Made by a program: the position numbers and the translations under genes
Source: Ptychodera flava
Taxonomy: Eukaryota > Hemichordata > Enteropneusta > Ptychoderidae
NCBI RefSeq assembly: GCF_041260155.1
Contig: NC_091940.1
Location: 31,346,375-31,410,374 of the forward strand
Direction of reading: 5' to 3'
DNA length: 64,000 bases
Notes under the pieces: model-generated
Database searches by the model: none
What the model was told of the DNA's origin: nothing
Seen by the model: the letters and a program-made list of their open reading frames with translations, nothing else
In this document: in pieces, positions 47,835 to 61,300 of the stretch
How positions within the stretch are numbered: position 1 is the stretch's first letter
Layout of the letters: each line of letters starts with the position of its first letter

Positions 47835-50800
47835 ATGAATAGCCCATTTTTCCATGGTTATGAGAATAATAACAAACTCAAACATGTACTTCATGTTCAC
47901 AGCATTTCAGCTGGTCTGAACTTCTTGTACTTTGCTTTCATAAATAAATTTGTGGCAGGATTATACTGGAAATAATGTTATATGGCCACCAATACAGAAT
48001 GTTTTAGATTTTTTGAGCAATTACGGTGTCAAATGAATACTAGTATATGAGTGCCTTTCGTTGCAAACTAAGTTTCTTATCATCTTGTGAGTTGAGGCTC
48101 CAATATGGAATAAAAAATCACATAATTCTAGGAAGAATGGAAAGTTTCCTTGAAATTTCTGTCATTATAGGAATGCTTATTCTGAATCTATTTTTCCTTT
48201 AATATCAGCTACAGATACTTTTACGGTGCAATTTTTGCCATGTTTAAGCAGCAATCTTGTCTTTCTAGTGTTATTACAAAGTGAGTACATTTGTCGTAAA
48301 CATTTTATCTTTGTTTGCATCACACTATAAACCAGTGTACTTGCACTATCCAGGCATTCAATGCCACAAAATTATCAGGTTTGTCAATGAAAAAACAAAA
48401 CTATTGTTATTGTATCTTGCTCTTTCCGTTGTCTGGCCAAATCAAAAACGGAGGAAAAATATATTTTTTTCGCTTGCCTTTTGGATGCATCATCAAAACA
48501 TAAATATCATTTTGATGGAGATAGGACATTTACACTAGATTTGTAGCACTTTTCACAAAACTCATCAATTTTAGCAGATTACTGTCTATTCTTTGTATAC
48601 ATGAAAGATTATTTGACAAAGCATTTGATTTTAATACATTCAACAGAATTGACAATGCAGGTGGAAAACTAGCCATATCAAAACTCATGATGGATATATT
48701 TTGAAAATGTAAGATTGTGGTATTACAGTAACAGTAATTTATTTCGCAATACTCATGTGTCACCATAATTGTGTGACTTTTGGGAGGAAACTTTGAGCAA
48801 GAACCGTTTGTAAATTTACAATTTTATGCCGCTAGCTATAGTGTCTTTGTCATCATGTTACTCAGGGCACTGATTTTCATTTTAAAATATTACCAACAGA
48901 GTTGGAAGAAGTGAAGTCTGTATGAATTGAGTCAGAGATATAGTCTGTAAAGATATGGTATTGATGGATTGTCAATAAATGTTTTGTTGGGAAATAAACA
49001 AACCCTCGTACTGATCTATTGCGTGTCCTTGCTTGCATTTCCACAATTGACAATATTGCTAATTTGTCTGCAAACTGTCCATATTTAAATTCTTTGCACA
49101 TTCAGAAGTTCTTTGATTGTCAGCCATTCTTTACATGTTGTTGCTATGGTGATTACAGAAGATGCAATGTTGTGTCAGTGTATACTCTGCAGATTATTCC
49201 AAAATGAAAGTATCCAACACAGTACCATTCCTGATATACTGTATACCGTGTAAGTAGTTCCATGCAAATCTATTGCAAAATCACCACTGATCACCAGTGT
49301 CTGAAAAAAGAGAATAAGGTATCTCTTGATTTGCATGACAGTACTTTATATCCCCGAAAATTTAACATTTTTATTTTTTGGGAGTGTGTCCTGCTTTAAA
49401 TTAACCATAAAAAACTGTCCAAAACATTTAGTATGTTTTTGTTGACCTTTGTAAGCTGCAAATGTGTCACATTTTCTCAAAAGAAAATTTGTATGGATTC
49501 GGAAACTATTATGATTTTGGCTAACGAATATGTGATACAGCATCACATAGACATTTGGTATCTACAGTGTCCACATGGAACCATTAGCAGCTGTTCACAG
49601 TCCTTTGAATTAATTTTTACAATTAAAAAAAACTGTAGTGTTATGGTTTAATGGTTCTTAAAGCATGAGGGGAAAGGCAGTATATTGAAGAATGAAAAAC
49701 ATCAAGCAATTCTGTCCAACCAAATATAGATATTTTAAATGTGTTCAAACACAGGTGTTCGTGGATTAAGTAGCCTGCTCAATCGATTGAGCTCATACTT
49801 TTTCTGCAGAGTACGGAATCTTTGAGCAGACTGCCAGCCCATAAAAATATAGTGCCTACAGTTCATAACAGGAGAAAATGTCGATTTTTACAGGGAAGAA
49901 CCTTTTCTTTTCCAACAGTGAGACTGACAGAAATGGATGTGACTATTTTTTTTTAATCTGAGCAGTACAGTAGTATTTTTTTAACCTTAAATCAGTTAAT
50001 TGCTAGGCAAGTGCATGCAGTCTCGCTCAAAATACCTTTTCCAGGACTCGACAACAATTTTATGAGCTGCTTAACCCATAATTTACTTACTTTTAGTGGT
50101 AAACAATTATCCAGCCCAGATTTAACGGTTTGTGACCCAGTATCTCTCTGCAACTTGTATCATTGCACTCGGCAAGACGGTCGTGGCTATAGGGCTGCAT
50201 TCAATAAAAATGGTGGGGGCCTGGAGGAATCGCGATTGAAATCTTTTTTTAGATTCCCCCTCAATACCCTCAAAAAATTTCAAGTCTCCCTCATCTATTT
50301 GATCAACAATTTTCAAGTCCCCCCTCCAATTATCATATAGCCACATATTTATCAGGAATGCACTTAAAATTATTGCGTAAGTTCTGACGCAGATGTTTGA
50401 CACTACCTCTTATCCCAGGCCTCTTATCAGCAGGTTGTAGAGCCATATAACTATAGGGAAAGTTCTTAATTTTATTCATTTTTAAATGCATGGACTATTT
50501 GGATTTATCAGTCCAAGCCAACTTGGGTTAATCCAACTCTGGCCAGATCAATGGCGCGAGCTGAAAAGCACACAAAACCACAATCATGAGAGAGAGTACA
50601 AATTGTGAATTCCTGGCTACATTTTGCCAAATTGTGAAAAACTGAGCACAGTGACCTACCAAAAAAAATACTCTTTTCAAAAGTGCAAGAAATATACAAG
50701 TAAGATAGTACTTTAAATGTTTTCAAAAATTGACAATACTGGAAGGTTAAAATATTCTATCAAATAAATGCTTTAATCTCAGAAATTTTCGGTGTGATAA

Positions 50801-52332
50801 TGGCAAATTGGTAAAAAAAAATTAACGATTCCATTTAGTCACACATTTTTTCATTTAAATTAGAGCTTTTACTGTTCAAAGGTGTACTTTTGTATTATTG
50901 TACGATCAGATGTGAAAATTTTATTCACTGCATCATAGACGCTGGAGCTAGACTGCATGAACTTGAAATGAATGGTTTTTATACATTGATTTTAAGTGAT
51001 TTGAGAAAAACTGACTTCTCATCATAGATTTGTACAAAATCAAGCATGGTGAGCCCATCGTTTTTCTCTATTATTTGATTATTTTCGATTATGTAATTCT
51101 TTTTGTTTTGTATTTCATTTTATGCCAATGTCACATATGTGTACACGGCTAAATAAATAAATAAATAAATATGCCAGAATTAAAAAATCTATGGTAATTT
51201 TTAAGTCTCCTTGTAATGTGTTGCTCGGTGGCCTGATCTTGTTACATGTATGTTTCACTGTCAATTGAGAGTTCTTTGACCCAAACTCTTGTTAAATAGA
51301 AACTACATCAAACATCAGAACTATCGTTGTCACTGCGGGCATGCAGTGACAGTGACACTGCCCGTAGGCAGTAGCAGGGTCGCAGCTGTATTAACTTTGT
51401 ATTTTTACAATATTTCTGTTCAGTTTATACATAGACCCTCGAGGGTCTATGGTTTATACAACTACGTTCTTGTTCCCTAGAGAATGTTGAATCGTCCAGT
51501 ATTCAGCTTGCCAAGACAGCCAACGTTAGCAGTGCATTTGTATCATTGGCAAATAACTTTCAGTCTGAACTCTTAAATCAATTATCACCAATATTTAGAC
51601 AAACAGGCTTTGTTGAAAAACTGAGTATTGTGTTTAATTTTCAGCATGCTATAGAGAGACACCAAGAAACTGTATTTTATACATTGCAACGAAATGTTAA
51701 AAAAAATCATCAACAGTTGCAGCTCCTACCCCATTACAAGGCTAACTTGTTGTTTTTACGAAGATTTACTGGCATTCACACATTTTTAGATTTGCAACAA
51801 AATGGTTTGTGTAATTATTACTAACATTTAATGAACCATTGGACGACATCAAAATGTTGGGAGCCAAAATATTTTCAGGTCTCCGTATAGGCAGAGAAAA
51901 ACTTTCAAGTCAAGCCCCCCCCCCCCCCCGACTATACTACTCCGAGAATTTTCGAGTTCCCCCCCCCTCCCCCCCCCACCACTTTTTGTGAACGCGGCCT
52001 GAGGATGAGGTGAATGCATGATTGAATGGATGACCATAGGTGCATGGAGTTTACTTGTATTTTACCAGAAGTATAAAATAAATGCAGATATTTAAGCTTA
52101 TATCGCATGTCAAGCAAGTATAAACGTGGGGTTGGATCCGGTTCGCCCTGCAGCTCTGCCTTCGGTTGCAAGAATGTATTTGACGAAAAAGGTAAGGAGC
52201 GAGAAGGCTGCACACCCCTACTCTCGTAATGCATCTTGCTGACCCATGGACTATAAATAGCTCCGTGCATCTGCCTTCAGAAATCTTGCGCTCAAGCTTC
52301 AACTACCCACAACACACTGCTTCGATACAAAC
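47835..52332. other. Spacer between the two GALNS copies
   Basis: Starts with the GALNS-1 3' UTR. 48000-50150 shows no recognisable gene or element. A C-rich dispersed repeat occurs twice in opposite orientation: about 50190-50345 (TTTCAAGTCCCCCCTCC) and about 51840-52003 (C runs near 51907-51923 and 51959-51977, ending ACTTTTTGTGAACGCGGCCT). An (AAAT)n tract lies at 51150-51170. A perfect 22-bp palindrome, CATAGACCCTC and its inverse, is at 51430-51451, just after a weaker CGGGCA...TGCCCG hairpin near 51335-51365. The last 100 bp are probably the GALNS-2 5' UTR and promoter. Confidence 0.6.
47943..47948 (+). promoter_or_regulatory. GALNS-1 polyadenylation signal
   Basis: AATAAA 109 bp after the GALNS-1 stop codon, the first such signal downstream. 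Confidence 0.6.
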
Positions 52333-55300
52333 ATGGCGGTGTGTCTGAAAGTATCGGCTGCTACAATTTACCTTGTATTCAGCTGCGTTCTTGCAGCTGG
52401 TGAGAAACCCAACGTTATCATCATGCTCATGGATGACGTAAGTATGGTCGTGTACAATTTTGAGTTGAAAACTTGACAGCATAACCTTTTTAAGATGAAA
52501 GCATGTGTATGTTTATCCGGGCACGTCTTCCGCTCTGTCGGTCAGCTGCACGGCTCCTTTGTTTGTGTACACACTTCTATACACACCGCATCATATGATC
52601 TGCTCGTGAGACTTACAGGTCGTGACCAGGCAGGCATACAGCGCATTTTAAGGTTTCACAGTACGGAAAGATGGTCGTGGCGCGTTCACTACTAAACTAA
52701 TGAGTGTGAAGATGTGCTTAGCTAAGGTTTTTTTCCCAACAGTAATTTAGAGGGAATTCGAATTCTGGCTCATCTTGAAAACTGCATGCATACATTGAAA
52801 TGTAATATTTAATAAAACCCATGTTTTTTATGATACCGTATTGTGCTGTTCTCTTAGGATTATGTGCCCTACCACTTTGTTATGCGAAAAAAATGAAAGT
52901 TATAATCTTGTCAACTTGTGTATATTACGAGAGACAAATCAAGTGAAAATAATAGAGCACTGTTTTAAAATGTAATTTCTTGACAGTCCTTCTTCCGAAG
53001 ACCAATCTGTGAGTTTGTACTAGTTTTGAAATCTTATCACAACTGACATTTTACCTTACTGCGTGTTACATTGGTCTGCCGATCTTTTGTATTGTTTATC
53101 GAATGGTACTCGAAATGACAGGAACAAAATTGATATCATGGTTAACATCTTCAGGGCTTCAGAAGTATCAGCACGTATATTTGACAAAAGTGAAATCAAC
53201 AAAGTAGCTAATCATGAAAACAACATAATAAGTGATGAAAACAGCCTTCCCTGTCAGCCTCTGTATGACAGGGGCATTTCCCGGAATGTAAATCTAAGTC
53301 TTAACCCCAGCTCAAAAAGACCGGGGATCGGGATTTAACTAGGGGTTAAAACATTATTAGGTGTTTGTCTTTTGTTTTAATACCTTTGAAATTGCAATCG
53401 TTATATAAATATGTCGCTAGATTAAGTTGTAATACTCATCAGCCATTACGCCAAAAATGTAATTTTATGGTCTGACTGCCATTTCAGTTTCATTTTTAAA
53501 AACTTGTAAAGAGCAGGACATGTTTTACAATTTTGGTAATAGGTTCCATCAAACGTACAGGCAAGAATAGTTTTCTGTCTTTCTCATGTTTCGAGCCAAT
53601 TTTAAGCAGAATAGAAGGTTAAGGTTGAAATGCCCTAAAATAAATCTGTCTTCCTGCTGCCCTACTCCTACTGTCTCTCTATCAAGAAATTTATCCCCTT
53701 GATTTCCTTTAGAAAATCAGATTGTGTTGATACCAGAGCCTTATGTTTGACATAAAATCCATATTGTCAGTAGTGTGCTGGCATTTAAAGCAATATTTAT
53801 ATCAGTTACCTAAAAGCTTCTCTGTGACAAAAAAGTGAGATTTAATCGTTTTAGTTATATTGCAACAAATCTTTCACAGTTGTTAAAAACTATTTGTATG
53901 GGCATGATTTATTCTGCTCAATGCATTCTGCAAAGAGATGAAAGTGTCTCGATTTACTATTTTGGATACTATGATTGAAAGGGCAACCAGATGTTGCACG
54001 TAATGCTACTAAATTTATTTAAGTGTGAAAAGCAATGAGCAGTCATCATATACAATTGTTAAAAAGGAAAATCCTATTATGTGATAATCCTCTTTGAACA
54101 CTAAATTTTATCATGATGACAATGTCTGATTTCAGATGGGATGGGGAGATCTTGGTGTATTTGGTGAGCCAGCAAAAGAAACACCAAATTTGGACAAAAT
54201 GGCTGCAGAGGGCACGCTTATGCCATCATTTTACACAGCAAATCCACTGTGTTCTCCATGTAAGTAGTAATTCAAGCTAATCTTTTTGTTGTAACTGATT
54301 TTTCAGCATTTTATATGTTTGTGAAACTGTAGCTCTTGTTCTACTGGTACTCCATGCCAAAAAACCAAATGTTCAACTTGTCTAGTACAGCCTGTACGTG
54401 TGTAAATTTCTGATAGTATTGTCAACAACTGAAGTTTTGAGTTTGGACTGGAATTCATTTGTCAATGATAACATTGTATATTTTCCGCAGTGCATGATGC
54501 TTGCAATGCCAAATGAAAATTTACTTGTTGCTTAAAATAAAAAAGGAATTTAAAGTATGAACATTTCCAGTATCTGTCCCCTTCAACAAAATTAAAATTT
54601 GAAAAAAAGGGAGAAAATAAAAACTCCATCAAAATGTTGATGGTTTGGATATTATGAAATTTCAGCAATGGATATTACCATATGGCATTGTTTGTTTTCA
54701 TATTAACTAAGTGCCTGCATATTTACAATTTTAATGGTCGATCTGTCAACTGCTGTTTATTTTGCAGACCAAACCTATATTTTTCCGTAACATGTGGTCT
54801 CAAAATGAAAATGACACATCTCTAAAGAGCAAAGTAAACTTAAAATATTACACATCTCTAAATAGCAAAGCACATTTAAATATTTCAGGTTGTATATATG
54901 AAAAGCTCAATACAAGTTTTGCTGTATATATTATTTTTGTTTTTTAGATTTATCAGTCATTTCATTTTGAATAAATAATACATGGAAAGAGTTAACTTAG
55001 AATATTGAATGGGTTATTAATGAACAGGTTCTACTGTAATGGTGCCTGCTTTATGTACTTTGAAATAAAGAAAATGTTTATCCAAGTATCAAAATGTGAC
55101 AGCCAGATACTACAGCTGTCTGTCCTGAAATTTTCAATAATCCTTTTGGCAAATTTAGAATATACAAAGTTTTGAAAGTTTCAGCATCACCATGGTCATG
55201 TATTTAGCTATCAAAAATGGAAGAGATTGTCTTGAAAAATGTGGCAGCTGGGGTTGCTGTGTATAGCAGGGCTTTGTATACTGTACGTAAACAAAGATGG

Positions 55301-58300
55301 AACTATTGAATTGCTCACAGGATGTTTTCAAGAGGTATACCATTACCTTGATATGGAATAATCATATGACTTCCTGTTATATTATAGCCTTTCAATTTCT
55401 ATATCATGTTTTGAATATTCTTTCCTGTTTACTTTTGTGCAATATCGTCCCACCCAATTTAGGGATGTCTCAGATTGTCGCAGAAGTTCAAAAAGCGAAA
55501 TTCATTCGTTTAGGGGGGGGGAGGGGTTTGACCTCCATTCAATTAGTGAACTTCACTTTCGCACTTTTGTTTTGTGATCACAAGCTTTCGTGTGTTTATT
55601 TTAAATTAAAGAAAAACTGCACACTCGTGCCAACAACTTTGTAACTGTTTCCATCTCGTTTGTGCCCCAAACACAATTTACCGATAGTAACATTGTATCC
55701 TAAACCTTTCATTCATCAAATTATACAAAGACAAAAGTATCATTTTTTTAAATGTGCCATTTATAAGCATCTGCTCTAACCACTAGCTTTCTTTATTCTC
55801 ACTTGTTATGCACCTGATCATAGTCGTTTTAATATGATTGAACATGCCTGGGCTCCCTTGTCAAAGTTTCTCGCTTATTTACCGCCCCTACCAAGTACAA
55901 ATTGCGTGTTCACAAAGACAAAGAACAGCACAAGAGATTCAAAAAGGGAAAATAAAATAACATGAAACTTTTATACGGTAAAATGCCCTGTTAGTACTCA
56001 AATCTGATCAATTACTTTAATTGTAATGTGGCAAGGGGCATACGTCTTTAGTAGCTATAGCAAAATGCAACATTGTAGTCTCAGGCAGACATGAACATTT
56101 CGCACTTTTGAAGTTTCGTTTAGGGGGAGGGGGAGGGGGTTTTGATCTAAACAAAGAAATTTCGTTTCTTGAACTTCTGCGACAATCCGAGACGGTCCCT
56201 GAGAGTTTCAGCTGTCCTTCCTTCAGCCTGATGATCAACACGTGGTCGCATGCGTGCACATTGTCTTCTATTCAGACATTGTGTCCCAGGAAAGACATGT
56301 GAGACAAATGTGACACATCTATTCAGACACACACACACTAGTGAGATGGAATCTGAATTTCAATGATGGTGTGGTCATGATTTGGAGGCCTGTTTAGTGT
56401 AGATAGTACCTGAGTTTAGGACAATAATTATTCTGTATTAACATCATAGTTATCAATGATGGGCGTATAGTGTTGCACCATGTTTATTAAGCCTTATCCT
56501 GACATAGCTATCACTTCCCATCTGCCAAGTCAGTAAAAAGTGGTATTGAGCCAAAGCCATATCGGTATTTTTATCAGCATTGTGATAGCATTTTTAATTT
56601 CATGCTTACAGTATATAAACATCTATGCGCGTGACTTTGATTTGATCAATTTGTAGCATGCAGAGTACAATATTGTCAGGTTACATTGTCCTAACATCAC
56701 ATGGGCTATCATTTCTAAATTTAGCCAGGGCAGCGTTGATGACGGGTCGTCTGCCTATCAGGAATGGTTTCTACACAACCAACGATCATGCTAGAAATGC
56801 ATATACACCACAGGACATAGTGGGTGGAATATCATCTGCAGAGATACTGTTACCGGAACTTTTAAAAACAGCGGGATACAAAAGCAAAGTTATAGGAAAA
56901 TGGTACGTATTAAATGAGAGACATTCTGTTGCCACACAGACCCTTTAGAAAACATTTTGTCGAGGGTCAGTGGTTGTTTGCCCTCAAAATTACAATGTAT
57001 TTTTATTTTTGGCAATATTCCCAATGTACTGGTTTCTGGATGTTCAGAAAGTAGACTTCAAGCCAACTCCCCTTTCCCTACATGTCTTTCAGAGTTAATA
57101 AACATATACAGAAATGGTTTATAATTGTACTCAACACAACAGAATTCTAGCTTCATAAAAACGGTCATTAATTCTCAAACAAGAAATAAAGTCACATGTA
57201 TACCTAGGGTGCTGTAAAGATACCTTTTGCACAGCGTACTAGAAGAATGCTGAAAATCAGGCCATATATTTTTAGATTTCAACGACCATCAGTAGTTTTT
57301 TTCTGGTTAACAAGCGAGCTAGTACAATGCTATCATGACTTTTAGGTCTCCCTTGATACCTTTACATCAACACTTTTTATATTAGAGAGGGTAGTAGTAA
57401 AATTTTCGTCGCAGTTCCTTAACCATTCAAAGTTAAAAAAGAGTAAAAATATTACACCTGATTATAAATATCCGACCGTTGATATATCTGATCATTTTCA
57501 AAAGATCTTCATCCCCATTTCCCTCTTCAGAGGTCTAACCTTGGAACAAAAAAATATTAAGATTTGGTAAACCATAGCGGTGAAAGGGTTAAACTCATCT
57601 GAATTGCTTTCTAAGAGCAATTTACCAATAAAATTACCATGCCATCGGCCACTCTTCTACATGATGTATTGTTTTTGAGGAAAACCAGACCAAGCCAATA
57701 TCACTCTCTGATGATGGGATATGACAGTGTTCCTGTGGGTTTTTTGAAAGTCAAATAAAGGGGAAGTTCACGAAGGCTGATGTTTACATATGTGCTAGCT
57801 TTGGGGCTGCTTATTCTGGACAAGTGATTTTCACCATTTGTAAATCATGAGATTTTTCATTAAAACAGACACAAATAGTGGTGGAAGTTGCAATTTAGGG
57901 CTTCATCAACTTAATGTCTTTTGAATCATGGAAAGAAAGCTCTAAGCTTGACCCTTTCATCACATGGTATGGCAGGGACCATCTTCTGACGGGTGTAGCA
58001 TTGTCCACTCACATTCACCCCAGGCCTTCCATATTTGCATAACATAAACAATAGTAAAATACACAAAGCCTGTGTGAATGTGAATGACAATTCCGTATAT
58101 TGAATTTCTCTTCACTCTATGTAACTTTTGTGATATCATTTTTCCTCCTCCAGGCATCTTGGTCAGCAGCCAGAGCATCTTCCCTTCAACCGTGGATTTG
58201 ATGAAGTGTTCAGCTCTCCAAACTGTCACTTTGGTCCCTACGACAACAAACAAACACCCAATATCCCGGTGTACAAAAATAACGCCATGGCAGGCAGATA

Positions 58301-61300
58301 TTATGAAGATTTCCCCATCGATCATCAAAGTGGCGAGTCTAACATGACACAACATTTTATACAGGTATTCAAAACCATGTTCAATGATTTTGCAGTGGTT
58401 TTCAAATTATTTTATATAAATTATTTTGCAACACCAATATCCTAGAGAAATCATTACATGATTTTAATTTCATTGTCATGCCTATGTTGGACATTCACCT
58501 AAAGATAAGCTCCTCTGACTGGCAAGTGGAACGATAGTACGTATAGGCATTTGATATTTTGAGGGACTTGTAAATCTGTATAGCAAGTTCATCAGGCATC
58601 AAAATTACTGAAAGATATTTATGAGCAAAGGAATATTAATACTTTATAAAGCTAGGAAATGAGAAACTATTTGAAGGATATTATAGTTTCAGCACAAGGA
58701 AAGTAGTGTGTATGGCAGTAAATTTTTGTAGACTAGAAGTTACATGGTGAACGGTTTGTGTTTCACTAGGTTAGGATTTCTTAGAGCAGTAAATTGTAAG
58801 TAAAGGAATAATATATCAATGTATTGCTTTGCCAGTGCTGTCTGTGCAGCTTCAGAGGCAACACATGTATCTGTGCATTGAGGATCAACATGTGCCTGTA
58901 CAGACCAAAAATCTGCATTGTTTTTATTGCTCTGTTAATTTTCATTCAGTTCTAAAAAAAAAACTAATTTCACTGTCAGTCAACACTGTTTGCTCCTTCT
59001 ATTTCAAGGAAAGATAAAAGGAGAATTAAGGTAGATGTGCCTCAGGGACAGATATTCAGACATTCTAACTTTATCAATATTATTTTGACCTACCATATGT
59101 GGGGACTCATTTTGAAGCTTATATAGTAAATAAGTTTTCACCAGCTTAGTTCTGAGAAAATTGGGAATTTTATTTTTCCCCATAGAGATAACACAGGGAT
59201 GGTGGCCATTTTGAATTTCAAATGTCGCTAAATGTTGGGTAATTTGTTTTTCTGGTACTAAATTTTGCTCGGTGGCACCAACTTTTATTCTTTATGCTAA
59301 AGGAGAATGGTTGAAATTTTGTTTGAGGAAAGTTTGAGCAAAAGTCTAAGGCTTTGTTTTTGAGGAGCAAACTGCTTTACACATATACATTGTACACTAC
59401 TTTCTATCAAGTTTTGGTATTGATGTTGCTTTTTTGTTGAGGTATGCCGCATGCAAAATGCTCTGAGGTATTTTTCTTGTTTCATAGGAGGGGCTCAGTT
59501 TCATTGAATCTAAAGCCAAAGCTAAGGAGCCATTCTTTCTCTATTGGACCCCTGATGCCACCCATGGACCAGTCTATGCATCAAAGATGTTTCTAGGTAC
59601 CAGCGTACGTGGTACCTATGGTGACGCTGTCAGGGAACTGGATTATGGTGTCGGTCAGATACTGAACAAACTCAAAGAATTGAAAATTGAACACAACACG
59701 TTTGTGTTTTTCACATCTGACAATGGTGCAGCGACCTATGCAAAGACTAAAGGTAAAATTGTGGGAATGCAAAGTTGAGCTGCCAGTTACATGGAACTGG
59801 CAGAATATATATACATTTACGTTGAAGAGCGAGATATGTTGTTGTGTATAAGGCTTATCGCAGCTTTAGTATGGAGCTTTGTAAAGTAATCTCATTTACT
59901 TGTGTTTCAGTTTGGAAAGATAGAATATACCCTCTGTTTTTCTAGACCTCTGAACTCTTCGAGTCGATTAACAATTGTGACATTTCTTGAAATTCTTGCC
60001 GGAGAGTTGGCTGTATACCTACGTATATACAATGCCCTGTAATATTTTGTTAAGCTCAGTCAACTTTCTAGAATCAGAGACATGTTGGATTTTAGGAAGC
60101 ACTGATTAATATGACTCTTAACTGTGTATGCTTATGAAAGATTTGAAAGGTGAACCATGTTTAGAGCTGACAATTTCAAACACATAAATTTTAAATACCC
60201 ATATACTTTTGAACATTTGATGACCTTTGGACTGGTTGCCTGACAGCCTCTTTTCTTCTGTCAAGGTGGTAGCAATGGTCCGTTCCTGTGTGGTAAAGAG
60301 ACTACCTTTGAAGGTGGAATGAGAGAACCTGGCATTGCATGGTGGCCGGGTAAAATCAAAGCTGGAGAGGTAAGACACTGTACCGGTACTTGTCGGAATA
60401 GGTGCAAACTTTCTGTGAAGATGTATTCCTGTGTAGAGTTGCCTGTGTGACGTTTCACAGGCTTATCTCACTCAGGTGATATGCGATCATTTATCACAAT
60501 CTGTATGGATGTTAAGATGATCATTGACATTAATGATTGTCAGCCATCAACTTTTGTGTTTTGTGAAGTAGCCAACACTATCAGATGTTAAGAGTATAGT
60601 TCAGCTGTAATATTAGTCAATCACAAAGAATAAACTCTGCCTGGAAGTAGGTTGCATGTAGTCAAAACAACATCGCACATCCGTTTATATTCCCCTTATC
60701 TCTCTACAACGCATCATTTGCAAACCCTTGTTTGAATCTTGTGATGTTGTTTTTACTAGGGCTAGCCTTCTTCCAGACAATGTTTTAACTTTCACAGAGC
60801 CGATTTCTTTTTGATCATCTAATATTACAAGTAGACGATAGTTACATCCGTGTTGGCAACTCCTAAACTTAAACAGTATATGTCTAGTTCTGATATTGCC
60901 AACAGTTCAACTCAAAAATTACCGTAGGTCTCTTCACTTCACATCAATGTTACCACCATCATCTAAAGTTTTAAGACCGGTAGTTTTATCAACCGTTAGT
61001 TATCAATAATAGAAATGGTCCATCGCAGAACGCCCTCTATGCTGAAGAACCCACCATTGATGCTGTAAGTTCTCTTTGATAAAAGAAAATTGTACTATTA
61101 ATAGTGTTGAGCTGATGCAAAGAAATTTAGAGAAATTCCCACATTGATTCAAAACGTTTTGCGTATGAGAAGACAGAGTGGTCTGTTGTATCTTGTAGGT
61201 AAGCCATCAGATTGCTACAATAATGGACCTGTACAGCACAGCCTTAGACCTAGCCGGCGTAGCAGAACCCAAGGACAGAATTATTGATGGTACCAGTCTG

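Noticed and set aside
50160-52040. Poly-G/poly-C tracts considered as quadruplex regulators or gene ends
   Set aside because: They belong to a dispersed repeat present in two opposite orientations, with no gene-linked position.
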